Shown: positions 46,053 to 55,642 of the stretch, one piece after another | How the letters are laid out: the number at the start of each line of letters is the position of its first letter | Numbering within the stretch: position 1 is the stretch's first letter | Origin: Mycolicibacter engbaekii | GTDB lineage: Bacteria; Actinomycetota; Actinomycetes; Mycobacteriales; Mycobacteriaceae | NCBI RefSeq assembly: GCF_002101585.1 | Contig: NZ_LQOT01000035.1 | Span: 1-64,000 of the forward strand | Direction of reading: 5' to 3' | DNA: 64,000 nt | Position numbers and translations under genes: made by a program | The notes under the pieces: generated by a model | Seen by the model: the letters and a program-made list of their open reading frames with translations, nothing else | Told to the model about the DNA's origin: nothing | The model's database searches: none

Positions 46053-47111
46053 CTAGGGCGCATCGAGCGCGTAACGCGCCCCGGAGCTTTCCGCATCGCC
46101 GTGCCCCGCCTCGGCGAGCTCGGCGGCGGTGGGTAGGCGCAGTGCGATCAGCCCGGCAACCGTGTCCTCCTCGAGCTCCACCCGGTTGACGGTGACATGG
46201 ACCGGCGCCCAGCCCCCGTCCGCCTGGCGCAGGCGCAACACTCCGCTCGCCGGGGACTGGGTCCGGGCCAGCGTGCTTTCCATGCGGGAGATCTGCGCGT
46301 GGTCATCGGGGTGAACCCGCGGCACGCCCGCGGGGCTGCGCCAGTCGTAGAACGGGCACGGGTCGTCCAGCCACTTCAGCAACCGCCGGTTGGACAGATC
46401 CACCATGGCCCGGTGCACGCCCGGCTGCGCCAGGGCGCGCAGAATCTGTTGCGCCAGGAAGTCCGGGCGCTGCACCGAGCCGTCGAACTGGGCCCGCCAG
46501 TTCATTCCGCGTGTCACCAGATGCTCACGCCCGCCGACGGTTTCGTGTGCGGTGCGAACCACGAATCCCACCCGGATCGAGTCGCCGTGAAAATCGGTGA
46601 CATCCCAACTGCTGCAGATGGTCTGGCCGGGCTCGGCGCGGATCGCCAACGCCAGCACCTTGTTCTCGTTGGGGCTGAACTCGCGAGTGGGCAGTTCCTC
46701 GACGAAGGCCCGGTCCTGGGTGGCCTCCACGTCCGGGTCCTTGCCGCTGTTGGCCAGGGATTCGCGGGTGTCGGTGGCCACGCCCAGGGTCAGGTCCCAC
46801 TTCAAGGGACCGGGGATGGGCCGCTCGGGCGGTTCGGTGTCGGCCGGCCCAGCCCACACGTGGATGCCGTGCACGCGGCCGTCGGACATCACCACCGGTT
46901 CGGTGCGGATGACCCGATCGCGCCGCGGTGTGATGCTGGCCAGGCTCTGCCCGCTGCGCGCCGATTCGGCGATCGCGGCCTGGATCGCCGCCAGGTGAGG
47001 GCTGCGTCGCAGGAACTGGGTGAGCGGCACCAGGTTCTTGAGCTGGCGACCCTGCGCGACGACTGCCGGTTCACTACCGAGCGTCTCCACCAGCAGCCAA
47101 TCGCGCGTCAT
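46053..47111 (-). CDS. tandem PAS/GAF-like sensor protein (Rv3651-like)
   Basis: The 352-residue protein begins MTRDWLLVETLGSEPAVV and has two mixed alpha/beta halves, MNWRAQFDGSVQRPDFLAQQI connecting them. The homolog Rv3651 has been described as a tandem PAS-domain sensor; the fold assignment here is by length and position. No output domain is present. ATG 47111 was chosen over an ATG 24 nt upstream because its product starts with the conserved MTRDWLL. It converges with the tad operon at 35 nt. Confidence 0.82.
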   Translation of the reverse strand: MTRDWLLVETLGSEPAVVAQGRQLKNLVPLTQFLRRSPHLAAIQAAIAESARSGQSLASITPRRDRVIRTEPVVMSDGRVHGIHVWAGPADTEPPERPIPGPLKWDLTLGVATDTRESLANSGKDPDVEATQDRAFVEELPTREFSPNENKVLALAIRAEPGQTICSSWDVTDFHGDSIRVGFVVRTAHETVGGREHLVTRGMNWRAQFDGSVQRPDFLAQQILRALAQPGVHRAMVDLSNRRLLKWLDDPCPFYDWRSPAGVPRVHPDDHAQISRMESTLARTQSPASGVLRLRQADGGWAPVHVTVNRVELEEDTVAGLIALRLPTAAELAEAGHGDAESSGARYALDAP

Positions 47112-47363
47112 GATCGGAAATAGTACGACCATCATGGCTCTACCTGCACTATTAGCGGACCATCTTCCTACGCCTGCGTAAATGTCGCACCGTCGGCCGG
47201 TCGGCTGAGTTGCGCAGCTTCCGGTGTAGGCGGTAACTTACGAGCGCATCCGGTCATCTGCCGGATTGGGAGCGGATCGCTTTTCTCGACCGTTCGTCCT
47301 ACTGTCCCGCTTGTTCTTGCGTGGTGACGCCTCTGCGGCGCCACTGTCGCGGTGAGGGCTCGG

Positions 47364-47397
47364 GGGAGTCGGCCGTTCGGGGGGTCGGCCGACTCCC
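47364..47397. terminator. perfect 11-bp hairpin downstream of the helicase gene
   Basis: GGGAGTCGGCC and GGCCGACTCCC form an 11-bp stem with a 12-nt loop in the gap between the helicase stop and the Rv3651-like start. No T tract. It may end the helicase transcript or insulate the next gene. Confidence 0.55.
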
Positions 47398-47401
47398 GGA
47401 G

Positions 47402-49762
47402 TCACCCGGCGGCGCCGTCGAGCGCGCCCAGCACCAGGCGCAGCACGCGTACCGCGCCGTCCTTGTCCAAGGGGTCGTTTCCGTTGCCGCACTTGGGCGA
47501 TTGCACGCACGAAGGACAACCATGCGGGCATTCGCAGGATTCAATGGCCTCTGCGGTGGCGGTCAGCCAACTCGCCGCGGCGCGGAATCCCCGCTCGGCG
47601 AAGCCCGCGCCGCCCGGATGGCCGTCGTAGACGAAGACGCTGGGCAGGCTGCCCAGCGCGTCGGGTCCCAGCGCGGTGGACAGTCCGCCGATGTCGCCGC
47701 GGTCGCAGCTGGCCACCAGCGGCAGCAGTCCGATGGCGGCATGTTCGGCGGCGTGCAACGCCCCGGGGATGGCGTTCTCGGCGACTCCGCAGGCGGCCAA
47801 CGCCTCGGGGGTGATGGTGTAGGCCACCGCCATGGTCGGCAGCGTCGCCGGGGGCACGTCCAGGTCGATGAAGTCCAGCACTTCCCCGGTCGGTAGCCGC
47901 CGGAGATATCCGACGATCTGCCGGGTCACCGTCACCGGCAGCAGGCCGAGACTGACCGGCCCGAACCAGGCGCGTTCGCCGTCGCCGGTCACGGCGATGT
48001 CGGTGATCTCGCGGGCAAAGGTGGCGTAACCGGGGTCCTCGGCGTGCACGAACGCGATCTGCCGCTCGGTGTCGAGTGAATCGACCAGATAACTCTCGCC
48101 CTGATGCAAATACACCGCGCCGGTATGCACCGTCGCGGGCGCCTGCCCGGCGTCGACGCCGCCCAGCAGCCGACCGGTGTCGGCCTCCACGATCGCGACC
48201 TGGCCACCGGCCGACCCGCGGATCTCCACCGCGGCATGCGGCTCGAGCCCGGGGGCGGGGAAGTAGCGGTCGGATCGCCGCCGCAGCAACCCGTCGGCCA
48301 CCAGGGCGTCGGCCACCTGCTCTGCCCCCAGCCGGGCCACTTCGCCGGCCGTCAGCGGCAATTCGGCGGCAGCGCACAGCAGCTGCGGACCCAGCACATA
48401 CGGGTTGGCCGGATCGATCACCACCTGCTCGATGGGCCGGCCCAGCAGCGCCTCGGGGTGGTGCACCAGATAGGTGTCCAGGGGGTCGTCGCGAGCGACC
48501 AGCACGATCAGCGCCGTCTGACCCCGCCGGCCCGATCGGCCGGCCTGCTGCCAGAACGACGTCACGGTGCCCGGAAAGCCGGCGATCACCACCGCGTCCA
48601 ACCCCGCGATGTCCACCCCGAGCTCCAAGGCATTGGTGGTGGCCAGGCCGTACAACTGACCGTCGGCCAGCGCGCGCTCCAGGGCGCGGCGATCCTCGGC
48701 CAGGTACCCCGCGCGGTAAGAGGCGACCTTGCCGGCCAGCGCCGGGGCAATCGACTCCAGCCGGGTGCGCGCCGCGAGTGCGGTCAGCTCCGCGCCCCGC
48801 CGCGACCGCACGAAGGTCAGGGTGCGGGCCCCCTCGGCGATCAGGTCGGCCATCACACGGGCTGCCTCGGTACTGGCGGCGCGGCGCACCGGCGCGCCGT
48901 TCTCGCCGGTCAGATCGGTGCGCAGGGCCGGCTCCCACAGGGCCACCGTCCGGGCCCCGTGCGGCGAACCGTCCTCGGTGACCTCGGCGACGGGTTGTCC
49001 GATCAGCGCGGACGCGCTGGCGCCCGGAGACGCCGTGGTGGCACTGGCGAAGATCACCGTCGGGCCCGCGGGCACCGCGGCCCCCGGCGGGGCGTACCGC
49101 TCACACAGGCGCAGCAGCCGTCGCAGCACCATCGCCACGTGGGACCCGAAGATCCCCCGGTAGTAGTGGCATTCGTCGACGATCACGAACCGCAGCCCAC
49201 GCAGGAACGCTGCCCAGCGAGTGTGGTTGCGCAGCAGAGACAGATGGATCATGTCCGGATTGGAGAACACCCAGCGGGACCGCTCGCGGGCGAACCGGCG
49301 GATCTCGGCGGCGCTGTCGCCGTCGTAGGCCACCGGTGCCACGTCTGCGCCCGCACCGCACAGGCGCGGAATCGCCGCGGTCAGTGCGTGCGCCGTGCGC
49401 AGCTGATCGTGGCCCAGCGCCTTGGTCGGTGACAGGTAGAGCGCCCGGGCGCGGGGATCGGCCGCCAGGGCCTGCAGCACCGGCAGCTGATAGGCAAGGG
49501 ATTTCCCCGACGCGGTGCCGGTGCTGATCACCACATGACGGCCGGCGTGTGCCAGTTCGGCGGCCGCCGACTGGTGCGACCACAGGGCCTCGATCCCGCG
49601 CTCGGCGAAGGCGGCGATCACATCGGGATCGGCCCAGTCCGGCCAGCCGCATCCCCGGCCTGACGACGCCGGCAGGTTGGCGACGTGACGCAGCGGTTCT
49701 TCTCCCGCCTCGACCCCGGCGAGCGCGGCGGCCAGCAATTCACCGCCGAAATTCGCCGTCAT
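47402..49762 (-). CDS. DECH-box superfamily II helicase with tetra-Cys domain (SftH-like)
   Basis: The 786-residue SF2 helicase has motif I STGTASGKSLAYQLPV, DECH box VIVDECHYYRG, motif III FASATTAS, and the C-terminal region, DUF1998, with a zinc-binding cluster (SCECPHGCPSCVQSPKCGN). It is the helicase of the 'helicase/secretion neighbourhood' gene pattern. The mycobacterial clade called SftH acts 3'-to-5' on DNA; the cellular role is unclear. ATG 49762 is chosen for GGAGGA seven bases upstream; a GTG-like start 51 nt earlier is weaker. Confidence 0.92.
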   Translation of the reverse strand: MTANFGGELLAAALAGVEAGEEPLRHVANLPASSGRGCGWPDWADPDVIAAFAERGIEALWSHQSAAAELAHAGRHVVISTGTASGKSLAYQLPVLQALAADPRARALYLSPTKALGHDQLRTAHALTAAIPRLCGAGADVAPVAYDGDSAAEIRRFARERSRWVFSNPDMIHLSLLRNHTRWAAFLRGLRFVIVDECHYYRGIFGSHVAMVLRRLLRLCERYAPPGAAVPAGPTVIFASATTASPGASASALIGQPVAEVTEDGSPHGARTVALWEPALRTDLTGENGAPVRRAASTEAARVMADLIAEGARTLTFVRSRRGAELTALAARTRLESIAPALAGKVASYRAGYLAEDRRALERALADGQLYGLATTNALELGVDIAGLDAVVIAGFPGTVTSFWQQAGRSGRRGQTALIVLVARDDPLDTYLVHHPEALLGRPIEQVVIDPANPYVLGPQLLCAAAELPLTAGEVARLGAEQVADALVADGLLRRRSDRYFPAPGLEPHAAVEIRGSAGGQVAIVEADTGRLLGGVDAGQAPATVHTGAVYLHQGESYLVDSLDTERQIAFVHAEDPGYATFAREITDIAVTGDGERAWFGPVSLGLLPVTVTRQIVGYLRRLPTGEVLDFIDLDVPPATLPTMAVAYTITPEALAACGVAENAIPGALHAAEHAAIGLLPLVASCDRGDIGGLSTALGPDALGSLPSVFVYDGHPGGAGFAERGFRAAASWLTATAEAIESCECPHGCPSCVQSPKCGNGNDPLDKDGAVRVLRLVLGALDGAAG

Positions 49763-50075
49763 ATGTCGCTTCCTCCATTGTCCGCTGCCAAAGCCCGCCG
49801 CCGTATTGTTCACCCTTCGGCCGAGATTTCGGCACCGCAGTCTGTCCTCAGGGCGACGAACGTGGTTGACTGATGGACGGTCGTAGCTTCTGTGTTCGTG
49901 TTAAGCCTTCGCAGGATCTGTGGTTGCGGCCGCAGTGCCCGCGGGGGAACGTCGGTGGCAGCACCGACCGACCGCCAGGGTAGGGCGGTCGGAACAGGCC
50001 CGGGGCAGCGAAAATCGGTGCCCCGAACAACGGTGTGCACTGCACCGGGCAAGAAGAGTAAGGAAAGATCGACAA
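49763..50075. promoter_or_regulatory. long leader region of cspA
   Basis: This 313-bp gap between the divergent helicase and cspA is longer than needed for two promoters, as for cold-shock genes that carry long 5' leaders. AAGGAAAGATC precedes the cspA ATG by 3-9 nt. No clear hairpin set was assigned and no RNA gene was recognised. Confidence 0.35.
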
Positions 50076-50279
50076 ATGCCACAGGGAACTGTGAAGTGGT
50101 TCAACGCAGAGAAGGGCTTCGGCTTCATCGCGCCCGAGGACGGGTCGGCGGACGTGTTTGTCCACTACACGGAAATCCAAGGGTCCGGCTTTCGCACCCT
50201 CGAGGAAAACCAGCGGGTGGAGTTCGAGGTCGGACAGAGCCCTAAGGGCCCCCAGGCCACGGGCGTCCGCTCCATCTAA
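50076..50279 (+). CDS. cspA: cold shock protein
   Basis: A 67-residue OB-fold cold-shock protein, complete from [21 protein letters not shown] with RNP1 KGFGFI and RNP2 DVFVHY. It binds single-stranded RNA and acts as an RNA chaperone. ATG 50076 follows AAGGAAAG. It stands alone with a strong terminator 20 nt after its stop. Confidence 0.96.
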   Translation: MPQGTVKWFNAEKGFGFIAPEDGSADVFVHYTEIQGSGFRTLEENQRVEFEVGQSPKGPQATGVRSI

Positions 50280-50297
50280 GCCACTGGATTCGACGAC

Positions 50298-50347
50298 ACC
50301 CCCCGGGCAGCTCCCGCGAACGGAGCACCGCCGGGGGGTTTCGTTTC
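50298..50347 (+). terminator. terminator of cspA
   Basis: ACCCCCCGG (50298-50306) pairs with CCGGGGGGT (50331-50339), a perfect 9-bp GC stem with a 24-nt loop, then TTTCGTTT. Confidence 0.8.
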
Positions 50348-50414
50348 GGGCGGGTCGGGCCGAAAGGCCCGACCCGGAGGCCGCCGGACGGTGGACCGGC
50401 TTACTGTCGGTGAC

Positions 50415-51026
50415 GTGAGCCAGCTTTCCTTCTTCTCGGCCGAGTCGGTGCCGCCCAGCGTCGCCGACCTCACCGGGGTGCTGGCTGGTCCGGGACAGAT
50501 CGTCGTGTCCGGGGACGGCGCGCGGGTCTCGGTTGTGGTCGACGCTCAATGGCGAGCCGCGGCCCTGGCCGAGTTGATCGAGGAGGCCGGTCTACGGCCC
50601 GAAGTCACCCGCACCGACGAAGACACCCCGCTGGTGCGCACGGCGGTCGACCCGAGGCTGCGTGTTCTGGCTTCGGCGTGGACCCGCGGGGCGGTCAAGA
50701 CCGTTCCGCCGCAATGGCTGCCGGGTCCGCGTGAATTGCGGGCGTGGACGCTGGCGGCGGGAACCGCGGAAGGTGACCGGTACCTGCTCGGGCTCGACCC
50801 GCATGCGCCGGACACCTTCGCGCCGTTGGCCTCGGCCCTGATGCGGGCTGGGATCGCGCCCACGCTGATCGGCAGTCGTGGGGGCCGCCCGGCGTTGCGG
50901 ATAACCGGCCGGCGCCGGTTGATGCGACTGGTCGAAAACGTCGGGGAATCGCCCCCAGGCCCCGACGCGTTGGGTCAGTGGCCGCGTGTCGGAGCCACGA
51001 TCCCGGGCCACGCGGACGGGTTTTGA
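50415..51026 (+). CDS. conserved mycobacterial hypothetical protein (Rv3647c-like)
   Basis: The 203-residue protein has no recognised catalytic motif. Its core SVVVDAQWRAAALAELIEEAGL and VRTAVDPRLRVLASAWTRGAVKTVP look like a mixed alpha/beta fold, and TLIGSRGGRPALRITGRRRLMRLVENVGESP lies near the end. GTG 50415 begins the conserved SQLSFF; an upstream GTG at 50391 is not needed. It lies between cspA and topA, as in M. tuberculosis. Confidence 0.78.
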   Translation: MSQLSFFSAESVPPSVADLTGVLAGPGQIVVSGDGARVSVVVDAQWRAAALAELIEEAGLRPEVTRTDEDTPLVRTAVDPRLRVLASAWTRGAVKTVPPQWLPGPRELRAWTLAAGTAEGDRYLLGLDPHAPDTFAPLASALMRAGIAPTLIGSRGGRPALRITGRRRLMRLVENVGESPPGPDALGQWPRVGATIPGHADGF

Positions 51027-51140
51027 GAGAATGCACTGCTGAGCGCCAGTTTGCATCGGCACGGGAGTGAGTGCGAGATTGTCAGTTGTCCACCGGCGGC
51101 GTGACGTGGCGGTGCGGACAGAAGTGGAGTGTAAGCGCAG

Positions 51141-53948
51141 TTGGCTGACCCCGGCCGCAACGGCGGCTCAAGTTCACCCGTGCGGCGGCTCGTCATTGTC
51201 GAGTCGCCCACCAAGGCACGGAAAATTGCGGGCTACCTGGGCAGTAACTACGTAGTCGAGTCCTCGCGGGGTCACATTCGGGACCTGCCGCGCAATGCCG
51301 CCGATGTGCCGGCGAAGTACAAGACCGAACCCTGGGCGCGCCTGGGTGTCAACGTCGACGCCGACTTCGAACCGCTCTACATCGTCAGCCCGGATAAGAA
51401 GAGCACCGTCACCGAGCTCAAGGGTCTGCTCAAGGACGTCGACGAGCTCTATCTGGCCACCGATGGTGACCGGGAGGGCGAGGCGATCGCCTGGCACCTG
51501 CTGGAGACGCTCAAGCCGCGCATCCCGGTCAAACGGATGGTGTTCCACGAGATCACCGAGCCGGCGATCCGCAACGCCGCGGAGAACCCGCGCGACCTGG
51601 ACATCGACCTGGTGGACGCCCAGGAGACCCGGCGCGTGCTGGACCGGCTGTATGGCTACGAGGTCAGCCCCGTGCTGTGGAAGAAGGTCGCGCCGAAGCT
51701 GTCGGCCGGCCGGGTCCAGTCGGTGGCCACCCGCATCATCGTGCAGCGCGAACGCGAGCGGATGGCGTTCCGCAGCGCCTCCTACTGGGACGTGGTGGCT
51801 CAACTGGATGCCAGCGTCTCCGACCCCACGGCCTCGCCGCCCACCTTCACCGCCCGCCTGGTCGCCGTGGACGACCTCCGGGTGGCCAGCGGTCGTGATT
51901 TCGACTCGCTGGGGGCGCTGCGCAAGCCCGCCGAGGTGCGGGTGCTCGACGAAGCCGCGGCCACCGCACTGGCGGCCGGGCTGGCCGGTGCGTCCCTGTC
52001 GGTGACGTCGGTGGAGGAAAAGCCCTACACCCGGCGGCCCTACGCACCCTTCATGACCTCGACGTTGCAGCAGGAAGCCGGCCGCAAACTGCGGTACTCC
52101 GCCGAACGGACGATGAGCATCGCCCAGCGGCTCTACGAGAACGGCTACATCACCTACATGCGTACCGACTCGACGACGCTGTCGCAGTCGGCAATCGACG
52201 CCGCGCGCACCCAGGCCCGTCAGCTCTACGGCGAGGAGTACGTCTCGCCGTCGCCGCGGCAGTACACCCGCAAGGTCAAGAACGCCCAGGAAGCCCACGA
52301 GGCGATCCGGCCGGCCGGCGAGACGTTCGCCACCCCCGACGCAGTCCGCAACGAACTGGGCAGCGACGAGTTCCGGCTCTACGAGCTGATCTGGCAGCGC
52401 ACCGTCGCCTCGCAGATGGCCGACGCCCGCGGCACGACGCTGAGCCTGCGGATCGGTGGCCAATCGCGCGACCAGCAGGTGATGTTCGCCGCCAGCGGCC
52501 GCACCATCACCTTCCCGGGCTTCCTCAAGGCCTACGTGGAGACCGTCGACGAGTTGGCCGGCGGTGAAGCCGACGACGCGGAGCGGCGGCTGCCGCAGTT
52601 GACCCAGGGTCAGCGGGTGGACGCCGCCGAGGCCACCCCGGATGGCCACGCCACCAACCCGCCGGCGCGCTACACCGAGGCGTCGCTGGTCAAGTCGCTC
52701 GAGGAGTTGGGCATCGGCCGGCCGTCGACCTACTCCTCGATCATCAAGACCATCCAAGACCGCGGCTACGTCTACAAGAAGGGCAGCGCGCTGGTCCCGA
52801 CCTGGGTGGCGTTCGCCGTCATCGGGCTGCTCGAACAGCATTTCGGCCGGCTGGTCGACTACGACTTCACCGCGGCGATGGAAGACGAACTCGACGGGAT
52901 CGCCGCGGGGCGTCAGCGCCGCACCGACTGGCTGCACAACTTCTACTTCGGTGGCGACTACGGGGTCGAGGACTCCATCGCCCGGGCCGGGGGACTCAAG
53001 AAGCTGGTCGGGGTGAACCTGGAGGGCATCGACGCCCGGGAGATCAACTCGATCCGGCTGTTCGATGACGAGCAGGGCAGGCCGATCTATGTGCGGGTGG
53101 GCAAGAACGGCCCCTACCTGGAGCGCATGGTCACCGGCGACGACGGCGAGCCGACCCCGCAGCGGGCCAACCTGGACGACTCCCTGCCGCCCGACGAGCT
53201 GACCCTGGCGCTGGCCGAGGAACGCTTCGCCACCCCGCAAGAGGGCCGATCGCTGGGCATCGACCCCGACAGCGGTCACGAGATCGTCGCCAAGGACGGC
53301 CGCTACGGCCCCTACGTCACCGAGGTCCTGCCGCCGCCCCCGGACGACGAGTCCGGCGCCACGGCCAAGAAGGGCAAGAAGCCGACCGGCCCGAAGCCGC
53401 GCACCGGCTCGCTGCTGCGCAGCATGAGTCTGGACACCGTGACGCTCGAGGATGCGCTGAAGCTGCTCTCGTTGCCGCGGGTGGTCGGGGTCGATCCCGA
53501 GTCCGGCGACGAGATCACCGCACAGAACGGTCGCTATGGGCCGTACCTCAAGCGCGGCACCGATTCCCGGTCGCTGGCGAGCGAGGAGCAGATCTTCGAC
53601 ATCTCCCTGGAGGAGGCGCTGAAGATCTACGCCGAGCCCAAACGCCGGGGGCGCCAGTCCGCGGCGGCTCCGCCGCTGCGCGAGCTGGGTGCCGACCCCG
53701 CCAGCGGCAAGCCGATGGTGATCAAGGACGGCCGGTTCGGTCCGTACGTGACCGATGGCGAGACCAACGCCAGCCTGCGCAAGGGCGATGAGGTGGCTTC
53801 AATCACCGATGAGCGTGCCGCCGAGCTGCTCGCCGATCGGCGGGCGCGGGGGCCGGTCAAGAAGGCCGCGAAGAAGGCCGTCCGCAAGGCGCCCGCGAAG
53901 AAGGCGCCCGCGAAGAAGGCAACCGCCAAGAAGGCCGCCAAGCGCTGA
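51141..53948 (+). CDS. topA: DNA topoisomerase I
   Basis: Type IA topoisomerase (935 residues) that relaxes negative supercoils. The Toprim domain begins RRLVIVESPTKARKIAGYL, and DTDGDREGEAIA-like TDGDREGEAIAW holds the acidic residues. The active-site Tyr is in YITYMRTDSTTLS at about residue 339. The C-terminal third has several repeats of a 'GPYLKRG/GPYVTD' beta type used by mycobacterial enzymes in place of zinc fingers, then a Lys/Ala-rich tail (KKAPAKKAPAKKATAKK). Start is TTG 51141; no ATG fits. Confidence 0.96.
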   Translation: MADPGRNGGSSSPVRRLVIVESPTKARKIAGYLGSNYVVESSRGHIRDLPRNAADVPAKYKTEPWARLGVNVDADFEPLYIVSPDKKSTVTELKGLLKDVDELYLATDGDREGEAIAWHLLETLKPRIPVKRMVFHEITEPAIRNAAENPRDLDIDLVDAQETRRVLDRLYGYEVSPVLWKKVAPKLSAGRVQSVATRIIVQRERERMAFRSASYWDVVAQLDASVSDPTASPPTFTARLVAVDDLRVASGRDFDSLGALRKPAEVRVLDEAAATALAAGLAGASLSVTSVEEKPYTRRPYAPFMTSTLQQEAGRKLRYSAERTMSIAQRLYENGYITYMRTDSTTLSQSAIDAARTQARQLYGEEYVSPSPRQYTRKVKNAQEAHEAIRPAGETFATPDAVRNELGSDEFRLYELIWQRTVASQMADARGTTLSLRIGGQSRDQQVMFAASGRTITFPGFLKAYVETVDELAGGEADDAERRLPQLTQGQRVDAAEATPDGHATNPPARYTEASLVKSLEELGIGRPSTYSSIIKTIQDRGYVYKKGSALVPTWVAFAVIGLLEQHFGRLVDYDFTAAMEDELDGIAAGRQRRTDWLHNFYFGGDYGVEDSIARAGGLKKLVGVNLEGIDAREINSIRLFDDEQGRPIYVRVGKNGPYLERMVTGDDGEPTPQRANLDDSLPPDELTLALAEERFATPQEGRSLGIDPDSGHEIVAKDGRYGPYVTEVLPPPPDDESGATAKKGKKPTGPKPRTGSLLRSMSLDTVTLEDALKLLSLPRVVGVDPESGDEITAQNGRYGPYLKRGTDSRSLASEEQIFDISLEEALKIYAEPKRRGRQSAAAPPLRELGADPASGKPMVIKDGRFGPYVTDGETNASLRKGDEVASITDERAAELLADRRARGPVKKAAKKAVRKAPAKKAPAKKATAKKAAKR

Positions 53949-55577
53949 TCAGTCGGCGGCTGCCGAGGCCTCGGCGTCTTCTGCCGGCATGGTCTCCAGC
54001 GTTGCCAGGTTCAACGGCCGTGCCAGCTGCGTCGGCACGGTGCGGCCGCGCAGCTCGACGATCTCGCCGACCTCCCAGCACAGCGCCTCGGCGTCCACCG
54101 CGCCGCTGACCGCGACTGCCGACGCCAGCACGTGGCCGTCGTCCAGTTTCGCCAGTTCGGTCAGCCGGGCGGCCTCGTTGACCGGGTCGCCGATCACGGT
54201 GTACTCGAAGCGGGCCCGGGCGCCGATGTGCCCGGCGATCGCCCGCCCGGCCGACACCCCGATGCCGAACTCCTCGGAACCGAGCACCGGCAGCAGGCCG
54301 TCGTGCAGCTCGCGGGCCGCGGCCAGGGCGGCACTGGAGGCGTCCGGGTGCTCGATGGGCGCACCGAAGATGGCCAGTGCGGCATCACCCTGGAACTTGT
54401 TGACGAAACCGCCGTGGCGCCCCACCGCCTCGACCACCACCCGGAAGAACTCGTTGAGCAGGTTGACGACCTCGCTGGGCGGCCGGGTGGCGGCCAGCTG
54501 GGTGGAACCCACCAGGTCGATGAACAGCACCGCCACGTCGCGTTCCTGGCCGCCCAACTCGGTGCCGCGCTCCAGGGCACGCCGGGCCACATCCTCGCCC
54601 ACATAGCGTCCGAACAGGTCGCGCAGCCGCTGCCGCTCGGCGAGGTCGCGCACCATGTCGTTGAACCCGGCCTGCAGCAGGCCCAGCTCACTGGCGTCAT
54701 AGATCTGCATGTGCGCGTTGTAGTTGCCGCGCTGCACCTCGCCCAGCGCCCACCGCAGCTGTCGCAGCGGGTCGGCGATCGACATCGACACCAGGACGGT
54801 GCCGGCCAGCCCGATGACCAGGGCGGCCAGTGCCATCAGCAGGATCGGGGTGAACAACTTGTCCGGTGAGGCGTTGAGCAGGGACGCCTTGCCGGCCAAC
54901 ACCGACAGCACGATCGCCAGCACCGGCACGCCCGTGGACAGCAGCCAGGTCAGCAGCTGGCGGAGGATGACACCGGGTGCCCGCAGGTTCTCCGGAGTGC
55001 CGTCGCGCAGGGCGGCGACGGCCACCGGTCGCAGCACCCGCTCGGACTGCAGGTAGCCGATGATCGCGGTGGCCGCTGCCCCCAGGGCCGTGGCGGTGAC
55101 CACCACGGGCACGACGTGGTGCACCACCGGCCAGCTGATGGCGACGAACACCACCCCGCCCACCGTCCAGTAGCCGATGCTGATCAGGGACCGGTAGAAC
55201 GGCATCCGCAGCGCCCGGGATCGCGCCAGTTCGGTGTCCGCGGGATCGGAGTCGCCGTGGGTCTCCAGATCGGCCAGCAGCGCCTCCCGGCGCTGCCAGC
55301 GGAACACCGGCATCAGCAACGCGGTGCTGATCGAAAAGCCGAGCCCGAACAGGAACAACAGCACGACGCCGAAGAGCACCAGATTCAGCCGCGGCAGGTC
55401 CTGCAGGTTGATCCGGTCCTCGTCGGGCAGGCCGAACCGCAGGAAGCCGAAGACGAACAGTGCGCCGATGATGTCGGCCTGCAGCATGCTCAGCGTGAAA
55501 ACGGGCCAGGGTGTGCGCACAACCCAGCGGACGAATCGCTCGATCCGCCCGACCAGGGTCGTGGTGCTCACCAGCAC
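53949..55577 (-). CDS. membrane-bound class III adenylate cyclase (Rv3645-like)
   Basis: The 542-residue protein has six membrane segments in the first 300 residues, a HAMP region (VSMSIADPLRQLRWALGEVQRGN) and a C-terminal class III cyclase catalytic domain: VLFIDLVGST (metal Asp), NKFQGDAALAIF and YTVIGDPVNEAARL. The homolog Rv3645 is the fatty-acid-responsive cyclase of M. tuberculosis. GTG 55577 and a GTG two codons later both fit. It converges with topA without gap. Confidence 0.93.
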   Translation of the reverse strand: MLVSTTTLVGRIERFVRWVVRTPWPVFTLSMLQADIIGALFVFGFLRFGLPDEDRINLQDLPRLNLVLFGVVLLFLFGLGFSISTALLMPVFRWQRREALLADLETHGDSDPADTELARSRALRMPFYRSLISIGYWTVGGVVFVAISWPVVHHVVPVVVTATALGAAATAIIGYLQSERVLRPVAVAALRDGTPENLRAPGVILRQLLTWLLSTGVPVLAIVLSVLAGKASLLNASPDKLFTPILLMALAALVIGLAGTVLVSMSIADPLRQLRWALGEVQRGNYNAHMQIYDASELGLLQAGFNDMVRDLAERQRLRDLFGRYVGEDVARRALERGTELGGQERDVAVLFIDLVGSTQLAATRPPSEVVNLLNEFFRVVVEAVGRHGGFVNKFQGDAALAIFGAPIEHPDASSAALAAARELHDGLLPVLGSEEFGIGVSAGRAIAGHIGARARFEYTVIGDPVNEAARLTELAKLDDGHVLASAVAVSGAVDAEALCWEVGEIVELRGRTVPTQLARPLNLATLETMPAEDAEASAAAD

Positions 55578-55642
55578 ACCGTATCGGGCGAGACGGCAAA
55601 GCCCGAGTCCGAATGTCCGGTCCAGGCACTACTGTGACCGTG

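Noticed and set aside
51174-53279. 701-codon minus-strand ORF across topA
   Set aside because: It is antisense to conserved topA domains; its translation is an Arg/Val/Gly-rich composition typical of reverse frames in GC-rich genes.
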